Both the position numbers and the translations under genes were made by a program. This document shows, piece by piece, positions 1-7,371 of a stretch of 64,000 nucleotides of DNA. Under the pieces are notes generated by a model that saw only the letters and a list, made by a program, of their open reading frames with translations, had not been told where the DNA came from and ran no database searches. Each line of letters starts with the position of its first letter. The stretch's first letter is position 1. The stretch lies in the NCBI RefSeq assembly GCF_040253615.1, contig NZ_JBEJGY010000004.1, forward strand, positions 3,720,001 to 3,784,000, read 5' to 3'. The stretch comes from Streptomyces sp. Edi4 (GTDB lineage Bacteria; Actinomycetota; Actinomycetes; Streptomycetales; Streptomycetaceae).

Positions 1-311
1 AGGGCGAGGTAGAGCACAGGCCCGCCTTGGACGGGCACGGAATCGAAGGCGTTGCCCCCGGCCGCGACCGAGAGGCCGAGACCGAGCGACAACCAGGACT
101 TGCCCACCTTCGGCGGTCCGGCGAGCAGGCTCACACCCTCGGCGAGGATGCCGGGCACGGCCCATTTCGGCTCGGGGAAGTCCGCTGCCATGAGCTGATC
201 GGCAGTCCACGCGGTTCGCGGGCGCTCTCGCTTCGGCGGCGCCTCCGTCGGGGCGGGCTGATCGCTCGGGACGGAGTACAGGTGCAGCGGCGGAATCGGG
301 TTGACACTCAT
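1..311 (-). CDS. AAA-family RepA-like ATPase, 5' part only
   Basis: The gene reads leftward off the window, so only about 103 N-terminal residues are seen. After a proline-rich lead comes a Walker A loop GPPKVGKS (residues 65-72) in the context SLLAGPPKVGKSW, typical of AAA_25 / RepA-like hexameric ATPases of plasmids and AICEs. The role is inferred: helicase or loader acting with the primase-polymerase two genes upstream. The ATG (309-311) overlaps the stop of the preceding small ORF (ATGA), so the two are probably translationally coupled. Walker B and C-terminal motifs lie outside the window. Confidence 0.8.
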   Translation of the reverse strand, partial: MSVNPIPPLHLYSVPSDQPAPTEAPPKRERPRTAWTADQLMAADFPEPKWAVPGILAEGVSLLAGPPKVGKSWLSLGLGLSVAAGGNAFDSVPVQGGPVLYLA

Positions 312-442
312 GCTGCTGTCCCGTCGTCTTGCGAGTCAGAACCAACCGCTGAAAGGACGCCCTGGCGGGCGGCGACCTTCGCGCCCACGACCGTCACCAG
401 CGCGGGTCGCGTGGCGTCGTGCGGCGTGTCGGGGGTGGTCAT
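308..442 (-). CDS. Small 44-aa protein between primase and ATPase
   Basis: This short ORF is tied to both neighbours by 4-nt ATGA overlaps: its ATG (440-442) overlaps the primase-polymerase stop and its TGA (308-310) overlaps the ATPase start. The double coupling is the main evidence that it is translated. It starts MTTPDTPHDATRP and is polar with a central VTVVGAKVAAR segment. I recognise no domain. It may be a replication accessory protein or simply keep ribosomes moving through the operon. Confidence 0.55.
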   Translation of the reverse strand: MTTPDTPHDATRPALVTVVGAKVAARQGVLSAVGSDSQDDGTAA

Positions 443-1353
443 GCCGCCCTCCCCACAACGCTGTTGAGGCCGTTGTCGACCGCGCGTTCCGCGTACGCCT
501 CAGGGACGCCCACGGAGACGGCCGCAGCGACGATCTGCCACCCCAGGGCATCGAGACCGCACGGGCCGGGACACTGCGCGTGCTGCTTCGCCAGGAACTG
601 GGCCACGCCGAACGCCTGCGATCCGGCACCCGATTCGGTGCGAAAACGCACCAGGGTCAGGCCCCGCTCAAGGCCGGTACGTACGTAGCGCTCGGTGTGC
701 CGGCATCCCGTGGCCACGGTCGCATCCCACGCCGCGCGCTCCCGGACGGAAGAGACCACCCTCCCCCGGGCGGGGGTGGTCTCTTTCCTCTCGACCAACG
801 CCAGGACGACAGGCGGCAGGGATGCCATCGCGCCGATGCCGGGGCCCAGCCAACGGGCGTAGGACATACGCGACTTGATGTCCACGCCTGCCCGTACCGA
901 GTTGGCCGACCGCATGGCGCCCCGGTAGATCCAGTGCTCCCCACGGGTCGTGGGGACGGTCCTGGTGGGCGGCAGGCTCTCGCGCGCCCAAGTAACAGCA
1001 GCCGCGTCGTCCAAGTCCACGACGGTCAGCCCGGCCCCTGCGGGGTAGTAGGCGACCGCTTGAGCCTCGCGCCACATCGTCGCCCATGCCAGGGAGGTCA
1101 GTACGGCCGCGTCGGCGGTCGCCGCTGCCCAGCCATGACACACGCCGGGGCAGCGGCACACGCCCGCGCTCTTCATGTGAGGGCGCCCGCCGCAGGCGCC
1201 ATCCATGCATGCACGGCAGTTCCCGAACGGCACTTTCCCCGCCCGCAGCGGGAGGACCGGTACCCCGGCTGCGGCCAGCTTCAGGGCGATTCGTAGTGGG
1301 TCACCGGCAGGCGTCACGCCGCGAGGCGGCATGGTCTTGCGGTTAGGTGTCAT
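439..1353 (-). CDS. Bifunctional DNA primase/polymerase (Prim-Pol)
   Basis: The 304-residue product matches the N-terminal primase-polymerase (AEP) domain of AICE replication proteins. It has LKLAAAGVPVLPLRAGKVP near the start, a Cys-rich insert (CRACMDGACGG...CRCPGVCHGW) that probably binds zinc, a VVDLDD acidic motif as likely catalytic Asp pair, and TTRGEHWIY as likely histidine motif. ATG at 1353 is chosen because GGAGA lies about 8 nt upstream and the frame further upstream runs into the neighbouring methyltransferase. It likely primes replication of the excised element with the ATPase downstream. A conserved hairpin precedes it. Confidence 0.85.
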   Translation of the reverse strand: MTPNRKTMPPRGVTPAGDPLRIALKLAAAGVPVLPLRAGKVPFGNCRACMDGACGGRPHMKSAGVCRCPGVCHGWAAATADAAVLTSLAWATMWREAQAVAYYPAGAGLTVVDLDDAAAVTWARESLPPTRTVPTTRGEHWIYRGAMRSANSVRAGVDIKSRMSYARWLGPGIGAMASLPPVVLALVERKETTPARGRVVSSVRERAAWDATVATGCRHTERYVRTGLERGLTLVRFRTESGAGSQAFGVAQFLAKQHAQCPGPCGLDALGWQIVAAAVSVGVPEAYAERAVDNGLNSVVGRAA

Positions 1354-1361
1354 GCTGATTG

Positions 1362-1432
1362 TCTCCTGTTTCTGCGAAGGGACGGAGAACCGAGGCGGTC
1401 GCGGTCTTTGGCGAGAGGCGACCGCCTCGGGC
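1362..1432 (-). promoter_or_regulatory. Conserved leader hairpin, copy A (before Prim-Pol)
   Basis: A perfect 13-bp stem (arms 1390-1402 and 1418-1430) encloses the loop which on the transcribed strand reads CTCTCGCCAAAGACC. It fills the gap between the methyltransferase stop and the Prim-Pol start. Between stem and start codon are CCCTTCGC and the ribosome-binding AGGAGA. All 71 bases are identical to copy B at 2671-2741. The position suggests a cis-acting RNA; function unknown. Confidence 0.7.
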
Positions 1433-1436
1433 GTAT

Positions 1437-2663
1437 CTACGCGGCTGTGACGCCTCGTTCGGCGCCTGCCGAGGCGAGCAGGGAGCGCAGGGCGTGAGCG
1501 GCCTGTTGCGGGACCACGCCGTTGCCGAGCGCCTTGAGCTGTGCTGTACGGGAGAGCCCCGGTACGTCGGTGACGTGTCCTGCGGGCAGACCCATGAGCC
1601 ATTCCACGAAGGTGGGGTTCAGCCGTCCCACAGGGTCAGTTGGCCCGGGAGCTGCCCGTCCGATGACGCGCTCCCAGCGGGCGACTGCGGGGCCGTACTC
1701 ACCCCAATGCGGTGCGCCGCCGAGGGAAGGGTCAGATCCCCCTTGCTCCCCCGCTGGTTCGGACCGCCTTTCTCCCCGTCCGATGCCCTGGGGGTCGGCA
1801 GCAGGGAGCAGACTTCCGCGGCCAGGCAGCGGCCGTGCGTTCCGTTCTCCTGCGAGGGGGTGCGCTTGGTCTGCCGGTTCTCGTTCGCGGACGCCCTGGG
1901 GGTGGGTAGCAGCGCCCCGCTGAAAGACAGGTCCGTCAGTGTCGGTGAACTGCTGCGTGGATTCGGGGCCGTTGACTGTCGGGCGCCCTTGGAGTCCCCG
2001 ACCACTGGTGTCGGCAGGAGGGAAACGGCGTGCCGCAGGTTCATCCCGCCCTGTGCCGTGTGCCCGGTACCGGTCGCCTCGGATGTCGAGGGGGTCGGCA
2101 GCAGCGAGGCGACGTGCGGCAGGCCGTCCGAATACCCCTTGCCCTTCGCGTCCCTCGCCCGTGGGGTCGGAAGGCCAGGTGAGGAAGAACAGCCGCTTGC
2201 GCTGGTGGGCAGCGCCGACGTCGGACGCGCGAACAGTGCACCAGCACGCATCGAACCCGAGGGCGGCAAGGTCGGAGAGGACGGTGTCGAATCCGAGAGA
2301 AAGGTGCCCTGCGACGTTTTCAAAGATCGCGAGTCGGGGTCGTAGAACCCCAAGGGCACGGGAGATGTGGGGCCAGATGTGGCGCTCATCCGCTGTTCCT
2401 TTCCGGCGGCCGGCGGTGCTGAACGGCTGGCACGGATAGCCCCCGAGGACCACGTCGACCGGCGGAACCCCCGTCCAGTTGGTGGCGGTGATGTCACCCA
2501 GGTTCAGCACCTGGGGATAGTGATGGGCCAGGATCTTGGCCGCGCCGGGGTCGTTGTCCGCGACCCACGCGAGCGAGCCGCCGAACACCTGCCTGACGGC
2601 CATGTCCAGGCCGCCATACCCGGTACACAGCGAGCCGAGCCGCAGCGTCGTGGGAGGGCTCAT
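1437..2663 (-). CDS. C5 cytosine DNA methyltransferase
   Basis: The 408-residue protein has the ordered m5C methyltransferase motifs: SAM-binding SLCTGYGGLD (11-20), catalytic GGYPCQPFS with Cys78, ENV (115-117), QRKRLFF (motif VIII) and the C-terminal LKALGNGVVP (motif X). Between motifs VIII and IX lies a long low-complexity stretch rich in Asp, Arg and Gly where the target-recognition domain should be. Such solitary enzymes in AICEs and actinophages probably protect incoming DNA from host restriction; that role is inferred. No restriction endonuclease is adjacent. The ATG has GGAG upstream and the gene is preceded by hairpin copy B. A second long frame overlaps the variable region. Confidence 0.92.
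   Translation of the reverse strand: MSPPTTLRLGSLCTGYGGLDMAVRQVFGGSLAWVADNDPGAAKILAHHYPQVLNLGDITATNWTGVPPVDVVLGGYPCQPFSTAGRRKGTADERHIWPHISRALGVLRPRLAIFENVAGHLSLGFDTVLSDLAALGFDACWCTVRASDVGAAHQRKRLFFLTWPSDPTGEGREGQGVFGRPAARRLAAADPLDIRGDRYRAHGTGRDEPAARRFPPADTSGRGLQGRPTVNGPESTQQFTDTDGPVFQRGAATHPQGVREREPADQAHPLAGERNARPLPGRGSLLPAADPQGIGRGERRSEPAGEQGGSDPSLGGAPHWGEYGPAVARWERVIGRAAPGPTDPVGRLNPTFVEWLMGLPAGHVTDVPGLSRTAQLKALGNGVVPQQAAHALRSLLASAGAERGVTAA
1619..2497 (-). CDS. Overlapping frame inside the methyltransferase with LPTP repeats
   Basis: This open frame of up to 292 codons lies on the same strand as the methyltransferase in a different phase, across its variable region. It has a regular pattern: five copies of (L)LPTP followed by a short Asp/Gly/Lys-rich tail (for example LLPTPRASDGEKGG), preceded by FYDPDSRSLKTSQGTF. 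From memory, LLPTP-repeat segments occur as real protein in actinophage and AICE methyltransferases or a neighbouring protein, so this may be translated. No ribosome-binding site was found at its first ATG. It could also be an evolutionary echo of a frameshifted recognition domain. Confidence 0.25.
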   Translation of the reverse strand: MTSPPPTGRGFRRSTWSSGAIRASRSAPPAAGKEQRMSATSGPTSPVPLGFYDPDSRSLKTSQGTFLSDSTPSSPTLPPSGSMRAGALFARPTSALPTSASGCSSSPGLPTPRARDAKGKGYSDGLPHVASLLPTPSTSEATGTGHTAQGGMNLRHAVSLLPTPVVGDSKGARQSTAPNPRSSSPTLTDLSFSGALLPTPRASANENRQTKRTPSQENGTHGRCLAAEVCSLLPTPRASDGEKGGPNQRGSKGDLTLPSAAHRIGVSTAPQSPAGSASSDGQLPGQLTLWDG

Positions 2664-2670
2664 GGAGGGA

Positions 2671-2741
2671 TCTCCTGTTTCTGCGAAGGGACGGAGAACC
2701 GAGGCGGTCGCGGTCTTTGGCGAGAGGCGACCGCCTCGGGC
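2671..2741 (-). promoter_or_regulatory. Conserved leader hairpin, copy B (before methyltransferase)
   Basis: The stem arms are 2699-2711 and 2727-2739 (13 bp, perfect) around the invariant 15-nt loop. It occupies the whole gap between the 91-residue gene (stop at 2746) and the methyltransferase start (2663). The copy is base-for-base identical to copy A over 71 nt, suggesting recent duplication or gene conversion. Confidence 0.7.
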
Positions 2742-2745
2742 ACAG

Positions 2746-3021
2746 CTACAGGTCGGTGAGCAGGTCGGTCGGGATCTCGTACACGTCGATCACCTCGGCG
2801 ACGTTCGACCAGCGGCCCGGGGTGTGGTGGATGTAGGCGACGTGCAGCGGGGTGCCGTTGCGGTCGGTGAAGGCGTAGACGTTCACCGCGTCCACCGTGG
2901 TGGGGCTCTTTCGGGCCTTGCGGATGCCGGTTAAGGCCGCGTACAGGCTGATCGGCTCGGGGCGGCAGTTACGGCCGTCGACCATGGTGAGCAGGGTCGC
3001 GGTGCTGGTGTGGGTGCGCAT
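2746..3021 (-). CDS. Unknown 91-aa AICE protein
   Basis: I do not recognise the family. The product starts MRTHTSTATLLTMVDGR and is a mixed alpha/beta globular-looking protein with a central VNVYAFTDRNG stretch and an acidic end (VIDVYEIPTDLLTDL). The ATG at 3021 has AAGGA about 10 nt upstream. It sits between a Cys-rich small protein and the methyltransferase in one leftward run of genes, so it is probably co-transcribed with the transfer functions. No membrane segment is apparent. Confidence 0.65.
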   Translation of the reverse strand: MRTHTSTATLLTMVDGRNCRPEPISLYAALTGIRKARKSPTTVDAVNVYAFTDRNGTPLHVAYIHHTPGRWSNVAEVIDVYEIPTDLLTDL

Positions 3022-3044
3022 GGCGCGTGGTCCTTTCTCGGGGA

Positions 3045-3329
3045 TCAGAACGGGGGTTCGTCGCTGTAGCCGGTGGGCTGGCGGTGCCAGCGCTGGGGCA
3101 GGCGGGGCAGCGGCAGCAGAACCCACCGCAGGGCCTCGTTCCAGCAGTGGCAGGGCTCCCAGTCGGAGTCCTCGTATTCGCCGGTCTCGGGGTGGCCGTA
3201 GGGGTGCTCGATGCCGCCGATGCCGTCGCAGTCGCGGCAGCCGGGGCGGGGCGTGTCGGTGAGGATCAGGGCCGGGCGGGGCCACGTCGCGCGCTGGACG
3301 CGTAGTCGAGGCCGGTAGCGGCGGTTCAC
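3045..3329 (-). CDS. Small Cys-rich (zinc-binding) AICE protein, 94 aa
   Basis: The protein has CRDCDGIGG and, after a short His-containing stretch, CHCWNEAL, arranged like a DnaJ-type zinc ribbon. The C-terminus is basic and proline-rich. The GTG start (3327-3329) overlaps the stop of the upstream Spd-like membrane gene as GTGA, implying translational coupling. Such small zinc proteins are common beside tra/spd genes in Streptomyces AICEs; the molecular role is unknown. Confidence 0.7.
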   Translation of the reverse strand: MNRRYRPRLRVQRATWPRPALILTDTPRPGCRDCDGIGGIEHPYGHPETGEYEDSDWEPCHCWNEALRWVLLPLPRLPQRWHRQPTGYSDEPPF

Positions 3330-3931
3330 GGGGACTTCCTTTCTGTGGCGGGCAGTTCGGGCAGCCCGGCCCGGGTGAGCTGGGCAGGGTCGAAGCCGGG
3401 CAGGGTGGCGCGGGTGATCAGGGCGGTGGCGAGCTGTTCGGCGTAGGCAGCACCGGCGCGGGCGGATTCGATCTGGGCTCCGGCGCGCAGGGCTTCGACG
3501 CGCTCGACGTGGGCGTACTCGGTGTGCTGCGCGGTCATGTGCCGCTCGTGGGCGACGGTGTCGCGGCGGTCGGTGCGCCAGTAGCGGGCGGCCAGGCCGT
3601 AGGCCACGGCGGTGGCCACCGCCCACAGCAGCAAAGGCAGCGACGCCCCGTCGGAGTACCCGGCGACCCCGGCCAGGGCCAGGGCCCCGGAGGTGGCGAA
3701 CGCGGCTCCGGCGATGACCGGGTCACCGGCGAGACCGGCCGAGGCGAAAGCGCCGGCGGTCGCGGCCCCGGCAGCCAGCACGACCATCAACGCAGCGTTG
3801 CCCACGCTGTGTTCGGCGCCGTTGGCGTTCCAGATCCGCCCCAGGATCAGCACCGTGGACGTGGCCACAGCCGGGGCGGCCTTGGGGGCCACGAAAGCGA
3901 GCCAGTGGCGGGCGACGATCGGTTCGTTCAC
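3326..3931 (-). CDS. SpdB-like membrane protein (plasmid spread)
   Basis: The 201-residue product has several alanine/glycine-rich hydrophobic helices (about residues 18-32, 45-65, 70-90 and 95-112), then a charged, probably helical cytoplasmic tail. Size, composition and position downstream of tra fit SpdB-type proteins, thought to act with TraB in moving plasmid DNA between hyphal compartments. Assignment is by architecture and context, not by a diagnostic motif. ATG at 3931 has TGAGGAG upstream. The downstream Cys-rich gene overlaps its stop. Confidence 0.7.
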   Translation of the reverse strand: MNEPIVARHWLAFVAPKAAPAVATSTVLILGRIWNANGAEHSVGNAALMVVLAAGAATAGAFASAGLAGDPVIAGAAFATSGALALAGVAGYSDGASLPLLLWAVATAVAYGLAARYWRTDRRDTVAHERHMTAQHTEYAHVERVEALRAGAQIESARAGAAYAEQLATALITRATLPGFDPAQLTRAGLPELPATERKSP

Positions 3932-3941
3932 GGCAGGCTCC

Positions 3942-4130
3942 TCAGAGGTTGCGGACGGCTTCCACGACAGCCGTGGAGAGCTGGTTCACGGGGCCCGCGG
4001 CGCCGGTCGACGCCAGGTAGAACCCGAACATCACGGCGATGAACGCAGCCCCGTAGCCGAGGGACTTGGAGCGCAGGAGGAAGAACAGGACCAGGCCGAA
4101 CAGGAAGACCAGCGAGACGGTCACAGCCAT
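3942..4130 (-). CDS. Small two-helix membrane protein, 62 aa
   Basis: Almost the whole protein is hydrophobic: AVTVSLVFLFGLVLFFLLR forms one membrane helix, and a second follows (GAAFIAVMFGFYLAST) after a short basic turn. ATG at 4130 begins directly before the first helix; GGAAG lies upstream. Small proteins of this type are regular members of spd/tra operons in AICEs. It lies 10 nt from the SpdB-like gene and is probably co-translated with it. Confidence 0.75.
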   Translation of the reverse strand: MAVTVSLVFLFGLVLFFLLRSKSLGYGAAFIAVMFGFYLASTGAAGPVNQLSTAVVEAVRNL

Positions 4131-4292
4131 GGGAAAACTCGCTTCCGGGATCGGATGACGTTCGGATACGTTCGAGGGGCCCCGGGTGCTCGCAAGCTTG
4201 GGGCCAGGGACCGGCGACCGCGCCCACCTAGCTCCTGCACGGAGCGGGGTCCGCCTCATGGCGGGCGGTCGCCGGACGTATGCGCGGACCGG

Positions 4293-4544
4293 TCAGCGGG
4301 TGCCGTCGCGGTGGATGCGCATGGCGACGTTGAACAGGTGCCGCCCCACGCGGATGCGCTTGCGGTCGCCGTGACAGCGGCGGCAGGTCTTGCCAGGCTT
4401 GAGGCGCCCGCGGCGGTCCTTCTTGAGCGCGTAGCCGAAGCCCTTGCACTTGCGGCAGTTGCCGAACGGGCTGGACGCACACAGCCCGACGTAACAGAGC
4501 GTAAAAAACGAGGTCAGCAGGCTAGCGGCGGCTATGAGGGTCAC
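4293..4544 (-). CDS. Membrane-anchored zinc-ribbon protein, 83 aa
   Basis: An N-terminal hydrophobic helix (about residues 2-24) leads into CRKCKGFG...CRRCHGD, a pair of CxxC motifs like the DnaJ zinc centre, followed by a basic tail. The GTG start has GGGAGG 6-12 nt upstream. It is the first gene after traB and the CTAGCGGG repeat array in this leftward cluster. A membrane-tethered nucleic-acid-binding helper of transfer is possible but inferred. Confidence 0.7.
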   Translation of the reverse strand: MTLIAAASLLTSFFTLCYVGLCASSPFGNCRKCKGFGYALKKDRRGRLKPGKTCRRCHGDRKRIRVGRHLFNVAMRIHRDGTR

Positions 4545-4583
4545 CAGGGGCCTCCCAGGGCGGTTTCGGGGCGTGCGAGGGGC

Positions 4584-4675
4584 AGCCCGCTAGGGACTAG
4601 CGGGCTGATCAGGCATTGTTTGGGGTGCTAGCGGGGGTGCTAGACCTAGCGGGGGTGCCCGCTAGGTCTAGCGGA
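4584..4675. repeat. CTAGCGGG repeat array after traB; candidate clt locus
   Basis: The octamer CTAGCGGG occurs directly at 4597, 4628 and 4646, inverted (CCCGCTAG) at 4586 and 4658, and once as variant CTAGCGGA at 4668. The first two form a perfect 10-bp inverted repeat with a 3-nt spacer (4584-4606), which could also terminate traB transcription. TraB translocases of Streptomyces plasmids recognise 8-bp repeats in a clt locus near traB (GACCCGGA in pSVH1, known from the literature). The size, clustering and position here fit that role by inference. Confidence 0.5.
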
Positions 4676-4684
4676 CGGGTGCGG

Positions 4685-6886
4685 CTAGCCCGCATCCCGC
4701 TTTCCGTCACGCTCCGCAATCGCGGTGGTGAGCTTGGCGCGTTCGAAGCCGCGCCGGTTGGCGCCCTTGCCGTCCTCGGTCTTGCCCCACACCTGGCCCG
4801 TGGGGACGCCGTAGGGCTTGAGCGCGGACGTGAGTTGTTCCGGCTCCCAGCCGCCGTAGACCTCCGGACGCAGCTCGGCCAGCCGCGCAACGGCGACCTC
4901 GTTCCACACTTTCGGCTCCTCCGGCGCGACCACGGCCAGCAGGTCGCGCAGCAGGTCGTAGCTCGCTGCCGGGTCCGCCTCGGGCGTTTCCCCGGCGGCA
5001 TGGCCAGTGAGGGTGCCGGCGTCCTCGCGCAGCTTGCGGGCCCGCGAGGCAATGACCTCGGCGATGACCGCGTCCACGTATACCGAGCGAACGATGCGGG
5101 CGTCACTGCCTTCACCCACGAAGTAGTGGATGCCCTTGTCACCCCAGGCGAACATCGTGGCCCGCACCCCGCGCTTGTAGGAGCCGGTACCGAGGACCAT
5201 GTCGTTCTCGATCTGGCCCATGACCTTCATGCAGAACCGGGTGGAGGCGTTCGCGCTGATCCCGGTCGGCAGGGACTTGGAGTCCGGGCGCTGGGTGGCC
5301 AGCAGCAGCGTGATCCCGGTGGCCGGGCCGCGCTTGACCAGGTCAGTGCAGATCTCCTCGAACTCCGCCCCGTACTTGGGGTGTTCGAACCACACCTGGC
5401 ACTCATCCACCCCGATCACGATCGGGTGCAGACCGAACTTCTTCATGCTGGCCAGCTCGGAGGTGACCTTGGATTCCGGGCAGATGTCGCGGGGCAGGGA
5501 GCGGATCATCTTCGCCCGCCTGCGGAGCTCTTCGCGCAGCGCGCGCAGATCCTGGATCGCGTACTCGATGTCCTCGTCATCCTCACCGGCGCGGTGGCGG
5601 TGGGAGCACTTCTCCCCCACCGGGTCCAGGTCGCCGGTGCCCTTGAGGTCGTAGGTGTGCAGCTCCGCACGCGGATCGAGAGCGGCGATCAGGAGCAGCA
5701 GACGGAGCAAGAACGTCTTGCCCATGCGGGGGATCGCTCCGACGATGCCCGCGATGTACATCAGCGACAGCTCGACCCAGCGTCCGCGCTGGTCCGTGCC
5801 GAACGCCGTGGGCTTGAACAGATCCACCGACCCCGCCTTGGCCAGCGGCCATGCGGGCTGCTTGGCCTTGGACATGTCCTGATCCCCGACCCACAGCACC
5901 AGCCGCCCGGTGTGCTCATCCGGCACCGCCTCAGGCCACACGCAGCCCAGCGGGCGGCGCAGACCGGAAGCGAGCCGGTCACGGCGGTCCATCACATCGG
6001 ACACAGTCACGCCGTACGGGAGATCGCCCTCGGCCCGCCAGCCCGGACCGTCCCGGGTGATCGGCGCCCTGAACACGAACCCGTCCCGCCCCTTGGCCAC
6101 CGCCTGGTTGATCTGCGAAATCGACAAGGCCGCGAGCGCGCGCAGCACGATGTCACTGGTCAGCTTCTGCGCCTTGGGCAGCTCGACCGCCCGGTTGATG
6201 ACCGGGGCGTCCGGCGACTCCCCGGCATAGCCGAGCGCCAGCAGCACGGCGCTGACGGAGACGGTCATGAGCCAGGCCGGGGCCAGCACATACATCGCGA
6301 GGGCTGCGCCCAGACCGATGAACGACGCCAGGACCATGACCAGGGTGCGCAGCCGAACGCGGCCGTCACGCTGACGGGACAGCTTGAGATAGGTGGCCGC
6401 GTCCTCCTTCTCCACCATCGCCAGGCGTACCGGCTCGCCCTCCTTGTCGGCCACCCACCGCATAGCGCCGCCGACGAACTTCGCGGCCCCCCGCGGGGAT
6501 TGCAGGGCCAGCCGCGCGGCGTAGGCCGGGGAGCGGAAGGCGTGGTACCCGGCCATGTGGCCGTAGTGCCGGGCCACCCAACCGGCTGCCGTCTTCAGCT
6601 CAGCCGTCGACTTCAGCCACTCGGGGACGACCTGGCGGCGCTTAGCACCGGCCAGCCGACCCAGGTAGCCGGGTCCCTTCTGTGAGGCGGGGCCGTCGAC
6701 CATGACGCGGGCGGCTGGGTCCGGCTCGGTGTCCGTGGACGGTTCCGGAGTGGTCGGAGTGGTCGACTCGCGGGCGGAGCGGGCCTTGTCCAGGTCCACC
6801 ACCTCCGCACCCGAGTCGGTGTCCGGGTCGGTGGCCATGTCGGCTTCGAGCCGGTTGAACAGTTCGTTTTCGTCGTCGTGGTTCAC
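4685..6886 (-). CDS. TraB-like FtsK/SpoIIIE conjugative DNA translocase
   Basis: The 733-residue product has an acidic N-terminus, two membrane helices (about 182-203 and 205-221), and an FtsK-type motor with Walker A GAIPRMGKT (383-391) and Walker B PIVIGVDE (488-495), then TLLLATQRPDSKSLP. The C-terminal 120 residues resemble the winged-helix region that reads DNA repeats in TraB. Single-protein transfer of double-stranded DNA through such a motor is the known Streptomyces mechanism. GTG at 6886 is preferred: AAGGA sits about 10 nt upstream, and the frame upstream of it overlaps the next gene. Confidence 0.93.
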   Translation of the reverse strand: MNHDDENELFNRLEADMATDPDTDSGAEVVDLDKARSARESTTPTTPEPSTDTEPDPAARVMVDGPASQKGPGYLGRLAGAKRRQVVPEWLKSTAELKTAAGWVARHYGHMAGYHAFRSPAYAARLALQSPRGAAKFVGGAMRWVADKEGEPVRLAMVEKEDAATYLKLSRQRDGRVRLRTLVMVLASFIGLGAALAMYVLAPAWLMTVSVSAVLLALGYAGESPDAPVINRAVELPKAQKLTSDIVLRALAALSISQINQAVAKGRDGFVFRAPITRDGPGWRAEGDLPYGVTVSDVMDRRDRLASGLRRPLGCVWPEAVPDEHTGRLVLWVGDQDMSKAKQPAWPLAKAGSVDLFKPTAFGTDQRGRWVELSLMYIAGIVGAIPRMGKTFLLRLLLLIAALDPRAELHTYDLKGTGDLDPVGEKCSHRHRAGEDDEDIEYAIQDLRALREELRRRAKMIRSLPRDICPESKVTSELASMKKFGLHPIVIGVDECQVWFEHPKYGAEFEEICTDLVKRGPATGITLLLATQRPDSKSLPTGISANASTRFCMKVMGQIENDMVLGTGSYKRGVRATMFAWGDKGIHYFVGEGSDARIVRSVYVDAVIAEVIASRARKLREDAGTLTGHAAGETPEADPAASYDLLRDLLAVVAPEEPKVWNEVAVARLAELRPEVYGGWEPEQLTSALKPYGVPTGQVWGKTEDGKGANRRGFERAKLTTAIAERDGKRDAG

Positions 6887-6984
6887 TGCTGGTTCCTTCC
6901 GAAAACGGGAGGTGCTGGAAGGGGCCCGGGGCGGCGCTTTGGTAGGCCGACCATCCGGGCTCCGCTGAGCGAAGTCGTGCGGGT

Positions 6985-7371
6985 TCAGGCAGCGAGTTGT
7001 GGGGCGTCCGCACAGGTCACGCACATGCCGAGTGAGGTGGGGATGCGGTATCCGGCATCGCGCCGGCACTCGGTGCAGACCCGCTGAGCGGCGTTCGCCT
7101 TGGCGAGCGCGGCCCACTTCGCGGGCGTCATCGGCCGGACCGGCTTCGCTCGGTCGAGGCGGTAGAGGTAGGCGACGCGGATCGGGCTGGTGCCCTTGCG
7201 CCGGTAGCGGCGGGAGAACCAGAGGACTTGTGCGGCCACGTCCTGCCCGCCGGGACGCAGGCCGCGGGCACGGAGCTGACGGCGGGTCGCCAACCCGTCC
7301 GGAGCCATCCGCCACGGAAACGTGGGGACGCCGTAGCGGGCTCCGGTCGGGTCGAAGAAGCGGGCGGCCAT
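6985..7371 (-). CDS. RRQRL-type zinc-binding protein
   Basis: The 128-residue protein has the signature LATRRQLRARGLRPGG near residues 27-42 and a C-terminal zinc pair CTECRRD...GMCVTCAD, as in the RRQRL-motif family found in Streptomyces AICEs and plasmids. FDPTGARYGVPTFPWRMAP is the usual family start. Its ATG (7369-7371) overlaps the stop of the DUF2637 gene by one base. Function is unknown; the family's near-exclusive location in such elements suggests replication or transfer. Confidence 0.8.
   Translation of the reverse strand: MAARFFDPTGARYGVPTFPWRMAPDGLATRRQLRARGLRPGGQDVAAQVLWFSRRYRRKGTSPIRVAYLYRLDRAKPVRPMTPAKWAALAKANAAQRVCTECRRDAGYRIPTSLGMCVTCADAPQLAA

Noticed and set aside
4616..6685. 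689-codon rightward frame opposite traB
   Set aside because: It is the antisense shadow of the FtsK/TraB gene; the leftward frame has all motor motifs and the rightward one has none, only composition-driven Arg/His/Gly sequence.
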